DNA from: Trichoplusia ni
Lineage: Eukaryota; Arthropoda; Insecta; Lepidoptera; Noctuidae
Direction of reading: 5' to 3'
NCBI RefSeq assembly: GCF_003590095.1
Contig: NC_039481.1
Span: 5,456,001 to 5,520,000 of the forward strand
Length of the DNA stretch: 64,000 nucleotides
Both the position numbers and the translations under genes were made by a program. Under the pieces are notes generated by a model. The model was not told the origin of the DNA, ran no database searches, and worked only from the letters and a program-made list of their open reading frames with translations. This document shows positions 1 to 13,700 of the stretch, one piece after another; the stretch's first letter is position 1, and each line of letters starts with the position of its first letter.

Positions 1-2379
1 TTTCCCTTTTGTTTTCATCACTGGTACCCACATACACCTATAGCATATACAGCTATAGGTAGGTATACGATACAATCCGTTTCATACTCTGTGTAGTTTG
101 TATAGATTGATAGATCGCTAAGTAATCGACTTAATGCATATTAAGATAAGAGTTTCCTTTGTAAGCCGTGCCTTGTTTATATTCCTAACCTATCATCAAG
201 CTTCATGTTGTTTGCTTGACAAGAATCCATAAACAGCTATAAATAGTTGGAACCATACATATTAGTACTTTAACCGCTTTCATTTGAATAATGGAAGGAG
301 CTGGATAGCGTTTGATATTATTACGGATTGTTCCCGACCGCTTAATTTTTGACTGGGTTACTTAGAAACTTGATGAAATGCCCATTGTATTGCCACTTTA
401 AGAGTTAACTGTAATAGCGTTAAAATAAATGAAATGCGATCGTGGCAACAAAGTGAACAATGTTTTATAATACAAGTAATATCAATAGTTTCATATTACG
501 GACAATCCAATTGTCTTGTTTTGTTCCGGAGCCGTTTGGCTGATAAAAAACAATCGCTGTACATTGCTGGGTAGCCTAATGTCCGTAAATCCATTTGATA
601 GATACAAGCCATCAGATGCACGATCCCTTAACGTATATCTAAAGCTCATCATTATTTTTTATGAGTCAACGGGTCGACTCGTTTAAATGGGCATTGCCCA
701 GTTAATGTGTACGGAGTTTTCTACGTTCTGTACTTCTTTCAGTTCAATGAAAGTGTTTTTCGTCTAAATCTATTTACGTAAATTGTAGTCTTGTGGATTC
801 ATTATGGAATTTTAGTTATTAATGTTATAGATCTAGCCGGCCATTTCGTGCTACACCGATAGGGAAATAATAATTATTTTCAATTCAGCGCCGGTACGTG
901 ATAGTGTGAATATAATCGTCATCGCATTGAAAGTAATTCGTCTCGCCCCACGCCCACTTATTTTTTTATTAATCATAATTCTATGCGTCAATGAAGCATA
1001 ATTAATATTGACACGTAATATTATCTTACTTCGCAAACACTAATTACGTCCTCGGCGCCGGCTGTAAGACCTGTTAGCATCACAAAGCCCCTACACGTGT
1101 CTTCACGCTCGCTCCGCTAACAATACACCGTTTAATTGCAATTAAATAACACCATAAATAAATTTCTAATCTGATTTGCCGACGCTAATTAATCACAAGT
1201 GATTTAATCAAAAGGAGTGCTGATCGATATTCGCGGTCGCTGATGTGTTGCTTACCTATTTAGTTTCGCACATTTTCGACACGAACAAACCTTATATAAC
1301 TTATTGACTGAGTATAACGAGTATATTTATCATGATTATTACTAATAAACAAATCTTAAGTAGTATCGCTGTGTGTGTAATGTGTACCTGGAAAATATAG
1401 CAACAAAGATAACAACTGCGATGACAATTACTAAGATGCAAAAGCTATAACGACATCGTCGACACTCAAACTGAAACAGTTTCTACTTAAACGACGAAAA
1501 CTCACGATGTAATTACGATTTGAAATATGCAGCGGCAGTGCAACAGAGAGGATAAATTTAATTACACAGTTTATTTGTGTTTATTGCGATGTCGACAATC
1601 CAGCGAACACGGTGCTTGAAATGTTATTAATTTATTTATTAAAACGTAGGAAACGACGTGTAATTTTATCATCAAAGCGAGTTTATTAACTTGATCGTAT
1701 CTACTGCATAAATTATTATATTTGCGTTAGTATGCTTACTGGGAATAAGTTTTGTTTTTAAGTAAGCGTGGTCTTGTTATCGTAGTTAAAGAAATGTAAT
1801 AAATTTTATATTATTTGAATCAACTCGATCGGGCAGCTTCGCAATTCTTGGGGATATGTTTTTTTTTTTGGTTTTGCTTGTGTGCATAATAAAATAATGT
1901 CTTTTTTGCTACTCAAGTTGGGCTTTCATTTATAAAACATTCAATCTTCGAGGCAAAAAAACCTTCCGTCGGCGAGCTAACCAATCACAGTTTCCATATG
2001 TCCCCCATATACCCCTGTCAAAATTTCTTCATAAAAACTGATCATTATTCATTTCTCTTTTATAGTCATATGATTTGTTATCAATGTATTGACCAGAGCA
2101 AAGGCCAACACTAACTTAGGCATATTGCATCTATACCTAATTACATAAAATATTTTAAATATGCAATAAACTTGAATTAAAGTTGTGATAATTATAATGT
2201 GGGTTTCTTAAGCTTTAGGTGCTATAATAATGTAAATTATTTTCGGTATCCTTTTTTGACATTTTTTACTTCCTTTGAAAGTACTTACACCCAGGTATTG
2301 CTTATGGTATTGGCGGATCTTTTAAATCCGAGCCTTTGTTAAAGCTACTACTAATGAAATAAAACTCACTTTTGGGGCT

Positions 2380-2515
2380 TGAAAAATAGATATTAGGTAT
2401 CCAATTCTCAAACCTCTCCGATATGCACACAAATTTTCATGAGAATCGGTGAAGCCACTTCGGTGGTTTAACTGCAAACACCGCGACACAAGAATTTTAG
2501 ATTTTTAATAAATGA
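2380..2515. repeat. degraded lepidopteran repeat remnant
   Basis: The segment has the wording of a repeat I know from moth genomes: an 'ACACAAATTTTCATGAGAAT' stretch, then a 'CACCGCGACACAAGAATTTT' stretch. A related sequence occurs in the opposite orientation near 59,273-59,576. It is short and mutated, so only a remnant is present. The family name is not certain. Confidence 0.4.
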
Positions 2516-3013
2516 CCAAATTATAAAATTATATGTCGATTCATTCAACTTTAAGTCAAATAATAGTAACATTATTTTGTAAATTAACAGAAATATGTAT
2601 TGGTACATAAATAAGTTTTACATTTGTGAAGACAGACAGTTCTACTAAATTGCTACTTTTGCTTAATATAGACAAATATAGGACCATCACGAATACAAAT
2701 TGATTTCTCTAAACAAATATTTATTGGAGCAAGATTAATGTTCGCACAATTGTGTTGTTAGATGGCTTTTGTTTTACAAGTATTCAAACACGCTTACTAA
2801 GAAGTAGCAGAACTGTGTTTAAGTGATGTGTTCCGTTTGTTTCGCCATCAATAATTTTCAACGAAACTCTAATCACCGATTTTAAAGAACACTGCTTTAT
2901 TTGTAATAACCACGATTTTTTGTAGTATTGAGTACTTACTAATTGAAGCTAACAGGTATAAGTGTAAGTGGATTGTTACGTCTTTAGTGTAACCTAAAAA
3001 AATAGCCTTCCAA

Positions 3014-3187
3014 TCCTACTAATATTACTGTGAATACTAACATTCGTTACTCTTTGCATGTGGACGTAATTTGGTACACAGATAGTTTATAGTCTGGATT
3101 AACACCTAGGATTGTTTTATCCCGATTTTATGTTCCCGTGGGACCATTTTCGTTTTGGAGTTGATCGGAGCCAGAGACGAAAGCTAG
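3014..3187 (+). mobile_element. Lep1-type Helitron remnant
   Basis: It begins with TCCTACTAATATT, the characteristic 5' start of lepidopteran Lep1-like non-autonomous Helitrons. It contains the familiar inner phrases 'TGGTACACAGATAGTTTATA' and 'TCCCGATTTTATGTTCCCGT', and ends in GAAAGCTAG followed by T. The 5' TC, 3' CTAG and T at the insertion border fit a Helitron. It has no coding capacity and is internally shortened. Confidence 0.75.
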
Positions 3188-3720
3188 TATTACACATTTT
3201 AATTAAAGAAAAGATGACTACCATTCATTAAGCACCCAGGACCTAGTAAAAAACCCCGAATATAATTATTTTCGCGTTATTTTTCAATTACATCCTTTAA
3301 TATTATATTCAAATAGTTGCTCATAAATCGATTTATAAATAATAGACGAACAGGGCGCTTTGTAATATGTTGGAGCGTGTTTGTGGACACGCGACACACT
3401 CAAATGTAACAATATAACACGACCAATTAATAACACTGTCAATCTATTATCTGTACATCGCTATTTCACATAGTAATTTGTGTTCTTTACAAAACACATT
3501 GCTGTGCTGTGTACTTTCGTGTCACGCTACGTTGAGGTATGCTTAGTACTTTAAATAAGTTTTATTTTTTTATTTGTACACTGTGTTAGAGTGAAGCCTC
3601 ATTTGATTTGATCGAATTCCACTCAAGCGCACGTGTCGTTAGTGTTTCGCATTTTATACAAAGGAGTATACAAAAGTGTCACATATTTCATACTTTATAA
3701 GGAAATTGCTGTTGTTGAAA

Positions 3721-3891
3721 ATGATCCCACGGCAACATTAAATCGAGATAAAAACTATCCTTTGTGTTAATACTGATTATAAACTATCTGTTTATTAAGT
3801 TTCGTCTTAATCCGTTTAGCGGTTTTCGCGTTAAAGATCAACAAACATCCGTACATCTATACAAACTATCTCGTGTATAATATTAGTAGGA
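3721..3891 (-). mobile_element. Lep1-type Helitron fragment, reverse orientation
   Basis: Read on the minus strand, it starts TCCTACTAATATTA at 3,891. It contains the phrases AACAGATAGTTTATAA and TTAACACAAAGGAT typical of the same family as the copy at 3,014. It fades out near 3,721 at the CCGTGGGA phrase and so lacks the CTAG end. Two oppositely oriented copies lie within 900 bases. Confidence 0.7.
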
Positions 3892-6101
3892 TAAATAATA
3901 ACATCCCAAAACAGGTAGTCAGCACATTCAACACGTTGCATATTTCGTTTGTTTCGCGTAATTAAGACTAATGTGACACATTGACGGAGCGAAAGTGAAC
4001 AACGTCATAGCTTCTGTACATCATCATCATTCATGTTGTATTTTGACAGCAAGATAAATGGAGGATTTGAATTATATGTGGTAAATATGATTTTATTTGA
4101 AATTCGAATGATTGATACAAAACAATTATGTTGTGATTATAGTTTATAAACCAAATACCCAAGAAAGAAAATTAAAAAAAATATATTTAATCTTTCTCTG
4201 CTCTCTCGGATCTAAATGCATAATATTCTGGTAATAGTCTTGTTGTTGCCATGCAAACAACAAGCCATGTTCACACTTGTCTGGTTATTCGAGCCTGCAG
4301 GCAATCTGTCTCTCTCCAAGTTAGCTGTCTAACATTAATAAGTGATGGCGATGCATCTTTTATGAACTCCAATGTAAACAATCTGTACGAGTGCTAGGGA
4401 TTTATGAGAGTGTGGCCTTCAGCAGAATGAGGCGCTTTAATACTGGTATGAGCGTGCCGTTACCGAATTAATTTTCCTAATTACAACTGTTACCTGTCTA
4501 CAGGATGCCTCATTGGTTACACCTAATTAATATTTAGGCACCAATAATTCTTTAATTGATACTCTGTTAGCACAAAAAAAACTATTAGGTCTACCTCTTA
4601 GTACCTAAACTATATTTTTAGAACGCAACCTTCATAGGGTAAGCTCTATACAGTGATTTATTTGTTCTAGAAACAAATAATGACCATTGGTTTCATAAAA
4701 TATTTAATTACAAGGTCTTAGAGTATAATTAATATCGCCATAGAGTGGTGGCTCAGTCGTTACTAAAGAAAGCATAGAACTCGTCCATAACAGCCTTAAT
4801 GAAATGAATGAATGCAGTAGAAAGAAAAATCTATTGCGTATTTCGTATTGTCCTGTTGGCAACGTGCGCGGAAATAAAACAATGGATCGCGAACAAATCC
4901 GGGCATTTGTACATTCCCAACACTCTGTCGGAAAGGGAACTTTGTCGATTCCGTGGTGACACTGCAAATGACAGATAGCGACGAGTTGTACATTATTCAA
5001 GGGAGGTTATGGCGAGAGTGTTACGTATAACGCGGCGTGCGTGCGTCATCGCCGCGCTCATTGATTCTATGTACGACAGAGCCGATGACACAAAGTTATC
5101 GAATACAATTGATACCTCCATTATTATATTCATAATTTTATCTCATCATTTAGCAGACTTTCTAAACAAAGTACAAGTGCTCTTAAATCCATTCCATCGC
5201 GTAAGTTCGTTACCATTCATCGACTAGTAGCTGTTGAAACTTTATTTATGTTATTGATTGGAAGCCATTAAAACAGAATTACTCGTAATTGGGTTTTCTT
5301 TCGTTCCAGGAATTTTCCAAGGTGTAGGAGTACCTACGACACCATGCCACCTAAGTAAGCCGAAAGTTATTAGACTTGTTTGTTTTATAACTGTGTGCAC
5401 TTTTATACAATCCTTTTGTTGCCAGCAAAGCAAAAACCAGTTATCTTTTGTTTTGACAGTTCTGTGGTATGATTGCAGCTTTAGCTTCTATGTGACTGCT
5501 TTTATGGTTATTTAAAAGGTTATACTGTTATAATTTCTACAAATTCGGGTCAAGAATTGATTAAGAACTTTTTGGTAAGGTTACGTAAATCCAAACCTTT
5601 TGGTTGTAAAGAAAAAAAAATACCTAAGCTCTTGACAGGTGAAATAAATGTGGCGGTGTTTATTTGGGTTCGCCCCGAATGCGGAGTATAAATAAGACAT
5701 TTATTTTTAAGTGGAGCGCAGAACATAACCACACCTTAATCGACGAAATATGTAACAACTGACAAACAACTATTCAGGTAAACACATTTAGTTCGTATAC
5801 TATATTATAGCATAACTATATGATAACAATAACATAATGAATATTACCGTTTACCCATTTTATCCAATAAGACACTGTTTCGTACTTAACATAAGAGCCA
5901 ATTTGGCAAGACCACGGTAGTGGACGTGTCTTAAATAATATTATTTAAGGTAGAAACAAGTATTTTGACCTCATTAAAGTTTAAATATGTAGGGCTGAAT
6001 TTTTGTAGATTGCTATGTTCCGTGTCTCCGATCATTAAGTCGCTGCAACTTTTATCACTTCGCATTAAACTATTCAAGCTATTCGGGTTTAAATGTTAAA
6101 A

Positions 6102-6202
6102 ATGTGCGATATTACCGGTCCTGGCACCGCGGGGTCGAGGGATATCAGCTACGATTTATTGGGACTATTAATCGAGCGGAACAAACTGGTCTCTTGGCTA
6201 AG
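6102..6202 (+). CDS. weak candidate first coding exon (34 codons)
   Basis: An ATG at 6,102 opens a frame of 33 complete codons plus two bases, ending at a splice-donor-like AG|GTGTGT. The peptide begins MCDITGPGTAG and ends IERNKLVSWL, with protein-like composition (an amphipathic leucine/charged stretch) rather than the low-complexity peptides seen nearby. I do not recognise it. No partner exon was identified, and a 34-codon open frame is not rare by chance. It is recorded only as a candidate. Confidence 0.25.
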
Positions 6203-9200
6203 GTGTGTATTGGGCTTCCCTTTTATTCTTTCATTTGTTTGGCCAGAATTATTCAAGTAGGTCAAGTATCTTCGATAAATAGTACAAAAACAATGTAAGT
6301 AAACTCATTTACATAAAAATGCTACATAAAGAACTCGCTTAAAGGACTCTTGTTGATTTTGAATTTAATATTTTAAAATAAACATTTAATTTCATCCCAA
6401 ATACAGAATATCAGATGGTCATAGCCAATACCTATTGGTTATCATGTGCGGCGCATACAAGCCACAATCTATTCCAGTTCATGTTTGCAGATGGACAGAT
6501 AAATTAATTTAACACGACAGCTAATGTATCAGTGACCCGAATAAATTTGAAACTGATAAATTTTCTGCAATAAATATCAAAAATAATCGCCGTTACACGA
6601 GCGCTTGATAAATTTGAAAACTTTCCTTATTTTGTGATATATTTATTACATAGAACTAGATAAGTAAATATACTTGGTGTCTTTTTGTCGGTGCAAGGCA
6701 GTGCTTGGCGCAAATCGTGTGAGCTTCCTTTGCGCTTCATTTAAATGCCACAGAAGTCATTATCGTGGTTTGAGGGTACATGACGCGAGCACGACGTAAA
6801 TTTGCCAAGCGCTGAGCAATGGGCATGTATTATACATGAGACGTTTGTGGAGTCGCCAGCAAAATGCGCTGCATCCTGTAAAGTCTCCGCGAAACTCATG
6901 CATTGTTTATGTTTCTTAGTCATATTAGTTGCTGAATAGCCCGCGTTTGTCTTCCTATAAGTCTGCTTAAAGCTTCGTTCTATCAAAACTTTGTTAATCC
7001 ACAGTGATGTGTTATTCCAGTGACAGTTTAGTTTGGACTCGAAGCGTAAAACTTAGTTTAGATGTGTTTGTTCAGTGATGGAGTTATCTGTTCCGGGCCA
7101 TGCGCCCGCCTGCACGCATGCCGATACCGAGTTCACAATGCGTAAACAAAGGAATTGAGCAAGCTTATTACTTGTTGTTCCTACTTGATAAACAGATAAC
7201 TAAACATACTGATACACTTCCCTAAAAACCGTACAATAGCATTTGCCCCACAAAAGCCAACTGTAATAAGGAAAAAGATAATAAGATTAAATCGGAAAGC
7301 AAAACAAACTTAAAAGTAGTTTAAGGTACATAATCCGATTAAAAAGCGTATTATACCGTTTAATGTAGTTAGTAAAGCGATTTGGAGCTTTGGGAATGGA
7401 GCCTGGCCAGCAACATTGTGGCAATTAACTAATTCTCTCGTGATTTGTAGCGCCGCGGCGTAGCAATCGGCGTAGCACTGTAGCCAGGCGGCTACAACAT
7501 TTGTTTCATGTATTCAGATTTACTTTAATTAGTTCGCTTGTTTTAATCTTGTTATGCTTTGTAGATATGAACTCGTATTTGTAAAGTAATTAATAGAAGT
7601 GGAATTTTCAGAGGTTGTCAATGTCGTTAATGTAGCAAACGTTTCAGATTAAAATGGATTTCGAAGGCACGTTGTACGACGTCCATACTCGCATAGTTAG
7701 ACACACGGAACTCGCTCACAAGTTCCAAACTAATTTCCTGCGGCACAAAGCAATCGCCGGGTCGACGTGTGCCCGATAGACACGCTCGGCGCGTCCATCT
7801 GATTGATTTTTACTATATCTACCCTCAGTTTTTAATTCGCGGACTAACCTCATTCAAGTTATTCAGCTTGTTCTGTTATTTTTACTCGCTACCGTATTTT
7901 CCTTTTTATTTTACGTTCGTGTATTTTTTTGAAAAGTTTCATTACTGTTTAGAATGTGTATTTGGGAAACTTTTTGAAACGTAATATTATGTTGAACATT
8001 GCCCTCGAAGCACAGCATCTCCCGGGAGGAATCCCCTAAAATGTTTTGCGTATTTTTATAATTTTTAATTTTGTGAATTCATTGCAATCAACAGGAACAC
8101 GAGAAACTTTTTTACCGTGTTTTTATACGCCATAAAGGTAACGCGTGTTACGCAGAGCGGGGGTCTTACGCCGACAATCACAAGGAATGTTTTATATGAT
8201 CTTTGTTCGCATCGGAATGTAAGCCAGAGACTCTATGACGTCAAACGTCGACCGATTGTGACGTCTACACGAAACTACTCTGTTCGTCTGTCATTAAATA
8301 GTCATAGAAAAACAAAACTGTCCTAAAATAAACCAATCCTGAGGTTGTTTGTAGATTTGGTATACACATGTATGTTAATTTTATTGATATGTAAATAATC
8401 CAATATTCATCCTTGAAATGGGTGTAAATGTCAATTATTTAATGTTAACTGTAGTGTATGTATGTACGTGGGCTGCGATGTCGCGCCGAGATCACGCCCC
8501 GGCGTTGTTAAAGCCATCTTTAATAATTTTAATGAGACAATTACATACGCAATTTGCAATGTTAATGTCAAGATTAAAGGGTAAGGGTCAACGACGGAAT
8601 ATCAAATTATGTAAATCGTTAGCAAGTGCTTATACAATTTGTCCAAGTTTGAATACTCGTTGTTTAACTTGCGGGACAAATCTTCGCAAGAATAAAGTAA
8701 ATCTTGAGGCGCGGCCGCTCAGAACTCTTACATCTCCTAGTGTTATAAAATATATGACTTAAACTGGGACGCTGGTACACGCGTACAGTAGCAATACGGT
8801 CATATTCTCGTCGAATAGCACGAAATGGAAGATAAAACGATAAAGTCTAGTGCGATATGTGTTATATCGGCTGGAAACTTAATTAAACGGAAATATTGGC
8901 GCCTGGCTTTAAACCTTTATATGAAAATCTTTGGCAGACGGCTCTGTTCGTTTTATTGTTATAGTTATGGTTATGCATTCTGTAAATCCGTTGAGTTGAA
9001 CTGTTATGTCAGGGCCAAAATGACTTCAACGTGGCGGTTTCTGCACTATCCAGTCTAATTTCAAGTACACTGTGATAGGTAATATGTGAATTAGTTCTAC
9101 AACTAATTTAAACTTATTCAATAATGTTGCACATATATTACGATTTTAGTATTTCGATACAAAGAGATATAAGAGCTTCATACCTCCACCTTTATCTTTC

Positions 9201-10628
9201 AATATATAAAAACGTACGCAATCCACTAGAACAGGCAAAGGAAAGAAATATAAAAAAAACCAAGCGAGCACTCGTAATGTAAAGCGGAATTTATGTGAAA
9301 AGTTTACATTTACAAAGAAAGACGGATTGAGTAACAAATGAGGCGGCGGCAAAGGAAAGCTTGTTCGTTTATTTCAATTTTTAAGTTCTCGTGACGTCGC
9401 TGCTTTGGTAAACAACAAACACGGCCTGTTTGCTTTCCGAACGAGTCGCCGGCTCAGGAGCGATTGACATCAGCGCTTATTAAGATAAAATGTAAAAACA
9501 GGCAGCAATAAAGTGAAAGAAAGTGATTACGAAGTAATAGTGATTTATTGGTCTGGTTTACATCAATGTTACGAGATAATATAATAGATATAGGATGAGC
9601 ACAAAAAATGCTCTCCAAGCATGTATGTAAATAATAATTTTTAAATTTAGAAGTTTAGGTACAGGTAGTGATGGGCATGCTACCAAAATAAAACAACCTT
9701 GTAACCAATGAATAAATAGTATAAAAAAAATTACGTTGCAGTATCACACAAAACAAAATAACATTTCTTCTGAAGAGGTTTTAATAACAAAATGGTATCT
9801 CAAAGCCTTAGTATTACGTGTGTATCTTTTAAAGCAGTGTCTGCCATACACGTGTCTACGGAGGTGGCGTCATCGTTTGCGCCCTTATACTTGAGCAAGC
9901 CCCCGAAAAGCCCCCACGCACTAGACGAAAAACTCGGCCAAGGTTGCCCCTGTGTATTATAGTTTCCTTTCTTTGTATTACAAGTTTCGGAATTAGAAAT
10001 GCAGCCTCCTTTGAGTTCGGTCCAAGGTTACCGGTTATACATAGTTTAAATTATTATCACTAGTTATGGAAATTTCGGTCAGAGACGGTATAGGATTTAG
10101 CTATACACATTTCTGTAGTACATCTTTTTTCAGTAATATAGAGCCTTCCTACGCTGTAGGCTTTGGAATTACAATCAGGAGCGGCGAGGTATTTTATTAT
10201 TATCAGTAATTATCTGTCCCTGTCCTTAGTATGCGGGAATTAATGTACCTTAAGCTGTCGTGGTGAGTGCTATGACTTAATTAATTTTACCTTTGTACTC
10301 TACGTCACATAGTTCTCTACTGTCAGTGTAATTGAGCAACATATATTTATGTAAATTGTAAGATCTTTCGTGGGTGTAAATATAACTCTCAAATTATTAT
10401 TACTCCGCGAAACACCTGTCGCAAATTTATTTAGGTTTTCAGGCACTTTAAATTTAGTAGATAACTTTGTCAATGACTTCTCTTTGTTCGACGTAGCGCT
10501 CCCTCGTGTGAATAAACCGAAATAGATATGAGGGGAGGGGGACCGGGGAGGAGGGAGGAGAAGGGGGAGAGTATAACATGTCTTCTTGTTCGAACGACAT
10601 TCAATAAAAGACTAACTAAATCACTTAC
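6203..10628. other. gene-free stretch with one small-ORF candidate
   Basis: Apart from the 41-codon candidate at 7,654, I see nothing supportable. The longest frame, on the plus strand at 8,418-8,762 (114 codons), has no recognisable domain or convincing codon use. No repeat family is clear to me here. Confidence 0.45.
7654..7779 (+). CDS. small ORF candidate, 41 residues
   Basis: A complete ATG-to-TAG frame with start context AAAATGG. The peptide begins MDFEGTLYDVHTRIVRHTEL and ends AIAGSTCAR. It is rich in His and Arg, lacks a signal peptide or membrane segment, and matches no family I know. A 'TTTCAG' acceptor-like sequence sits just upstream, so it could instead be the start of an internal exon. 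Evidence is limited to the frame and its protein-like composition. Confidence 0.2.
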   Translation: MDFEGTLYDVHTRIVRHTELAHKFQTNFLRHKAIAGSTCAR

Positions 10629-10727
10629 AGGAATTTGTAGCTCTGGATTTACATTCAGCTGAGTTGCAATTCTTTGTTGTTTTCGTATTTTTTTCTTTTC
10701 TTCTTTAAAGCTTTTTTCAAATTGCAT
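10629..10727 (-). CDS. weak candidate Lys/Glu-rich first exon
   Basis: On the minus strand an ATG at 10,727 opens exactly 33 codons ending at a perfect donor (CCT|GTAAGTG), phase 0. The peptide is highly charged (MQFEKSFKEEKKKIRKQQRI, then ATQLNVNPELQIP) and would form a short basic helix. No partner exon was found on either side and the family is not recognised. A chance A-rich open frame is a real alternative. Confidence 0.25.
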
Positions 10728-13700
10728 TTTAATGTTTCATTTAAGGTACATGTTCGGGCATAGCAGTATGTAAACGAGGTTCAGGGCTATTCAAATTTGT
10801 TGGTACAAGGGATATATAAAGGTACAGAGGGTGTATTAATTGTCTTGACGCTTACAGCGCCTTCTCTTTGTGACAAGTATGATCCCAGCCATCGTTAGTC
10901 GCCGGCGGTCCGTCGTACCTACAAACATCGGCTACATTTTACCGGCCATTCAATCCGTTGCTAAGCCGACCGCAACCCCTCTCTGAAGTTACTGTCTGCC
11001 TCTTTGTCCATTAAACCTTAAAGGCAAAGGGTTCTCCGTAATGAGATACTAGCTTTAATTAATATTACTTTGATATACAACCCACATCACTTGAAAGAGC
11101 GAGATTTATTCAAAAACATGATATCCACTGAAGGAATTTAGGAAGTCTCTCGTCGGTTTAATTTTATAACAGGCGTTTTTGAATTTTATTTAGTGTTGGA
11201 TAATATTTAAAAAAAGTTTATTTCTCTTTACAGTTGTCATTTTGTTTTCAACATAACGTTGTAAGTAGCTTACAATTACTGTTTTTAATAGTTATTATCA
11301 ACTAATTGTTACGTTCTTCGCTAAGCATTTACTAGGACAGAGACACTTACGAAAAGTGATAATTACATGATTGTATAATTAGTGTTGGTCATCAAAAACA
11401 TCGATAGTACTTATCGTACAGACAATAAATTTATTGTAAAAGTCGGCAAGGGCGGGCCGGCCGATGCCAGTAATTAATTGTGTCGCTATTTCTGGCTCGA
11501 AGGACACGTTCGAACGTGACCGGAATGCATTTATTAAATCGCCTGAAATATAAAAACATTAAATCGCACTTTTATTTTCATTGTTCAGCCCATTCTTGTG
11601 CTTCATTTTTTAAATGATCTTTATAGTTTAGGGACTGTAAAACAATCGATCAATCAATGAGTAAACGTACTGATTTATAAAATACTTATTTCTCCTTCAG
11701 TATTTTGTTTACGATAACGACGGAAATACCTATCACCGCCAATATCCATAGACGAGATGACAATCTAAAATGACCAGCGAATAAACATCACCATTGTATC
11801 GCGCTCCTACAATAAATCAAAGCAATGTTATTGGATTTAAGGATCGCAATAGTTCACAATAAGTGTCAAATAACCAGTTCGAATAACGAGACCGGACGCA
11901 ACTGTACCCAATTATATAACAACTAGTCGCCATGTTGACGCCAATAAACAATCTGTGTTATTCTATTACAATAAGCGTGGACAAACTTAAGGCAGTTATC
12001 AAACTAGGTGTCGATGAAGCCTTTTTCTCTACGTGTAGCTAATTCGATTGTACAAGTAAACTTGTGTCGGCACTATTAAGTTATTATAGGCTTCTTGCGC
12101 GAATAGTTTGCTTAGGTCGGTAATACACTTGTTCACGTTTCCAATAGAGATGCCGATGTCCAGCCCGGAGTACCGGGATTCGTTCGTTCCTCTATTTAGC
12201 GAAAATAGAAGGGCTTTCGTGGCCCCTGGACCCGAGCCAAATCCATTTGATGATATTCATGTATAAAACGGAATATGCAAAGTTGCATGTTAATAATTTG
12301 AATTTAAATGTGATTGCCGTATTGTTAATGTGCACAAACTGTTTGATGAAACACCATATTATTTCAATCAATATCAATGCATCATGCCGACCGACGTCCC
12401 GTATGTTATGTCGGGGGCTTAATTAAGTTCCTGAAGTTAATACTTTCAGTTATAACATTGTGGTTTATGTTTGTAATTGGATAGTTAATAGAGTTAATGC
12501 TGTTCAGTACTATGTGGTTAATGAAGTAATATAAAACTAGAATTACGGATTTTATTCAGAATACCATTAAAGCAATTTTATAATTGTCGGCATGACATTC
12601 TGTGACGTATATCAATAATTAAAACTATTATGATTTATTATTAAACTATGCCAGCTTACTGTCAATGGTATTCTATTCATATTTTTATTTACTGGTAGTA
12701 AAAACCTTTGAACTTTAAGCACAAGTCGTTAAATAATAAGCTTTGAAAATGATGCACACGTGGACGCTTGCTAAAGGTCATGGATTCTATCGGCAAGTGG
12801 CAAGCATTCATGAAAGAAAAACACAATCACGTAAAGTTATTTTCCAAATTTTTTTATGACAAGTGATACATCAGTCATTACTGGCCAGTCCTTCCTAGAT
12901 TGTTCTAAACTATTACCTTATCAAAAAATGACTAAAATTAATAAAGGAGAGAATTACGAGTAGGTATTAAAAAACTTCCTTGGCCAGCGGCCTCTTATTC
13001 ATTCTTCATGTTTCAGTAAAAAAAAGCCTTTGTTTCAATCCATTCTTATGAAAATTCCTATAAAATATAACAGAACAAACTTTCTGACCATTCTTTTAGG
13101 GAAAGCTTCGTAATCGATCAATGTTCTAGTGGAGCGTCGTCCTGTTCTTACAATCAAAGTCCAAGACGGGGGAGGGAGTTACTGAGTGTCAAGTCTTGTT
13201 TCAAAACACAAGAAATCCTTGAGATTTATAAATATTTATGCATTAACTTAAATGTAATGAGACGTACGCAGAACCATCCATCATCATTTCACTTCTCTTA
13301 TCCGATGAATGTTGACGCTCAGTTAATCAAATTTAGAGACAGGGTGATACAATTTGTTTCCTTGATAAATTATGAGTGCTTTATGAATAGGTAACGGATA
13401 ATTCAAAACGAGGAGCCCACACAAACATTAGGAACATTATACCTACGTCGCTGTCGTGTAAGTCAACCAGTTTGATTAAATAAAAGCTAAGTTATTGTTA
13501 GGTTACGTGTTGACGGAATTGTTTTGGAGAAACTATTAAATTAACGATGTTTTACACAGTAACGTAGGTCAGGCTGAGGACGTAGGGTTAAACCGACTCG
13601 AAATATTTTTGAGAGGGGAAAATTTTGTTGAAATAATTTGCGTATAAGCTTACCAACGGGTAGGAGCCACGTATCACGGCGGCCGTGCTGAAATGCTTTT

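Larger units (their letters stand above)
1..6101. other. gene-free AT-rich stretch
   Basis: I see no coding region with support here. All open frames are short, lack recognisable domains, and lie in AT-rich sequence. The stretch holds an old repeat remnant near 2,380-2,515 and two Helitron pieces near 3,014-3,187 and 3,721-3,891, listed separately. It could be intergenic DNA or part of a very long intron of a gene to the left or of the tetraspanin gene. Confidence 0.5.

Noticed and set aside
8418..8762. 114-residue plus-strand frame
   Set aside because: Longest frame in the left part, but no domain, no splice or promoter evidence, and AT-driven composition.
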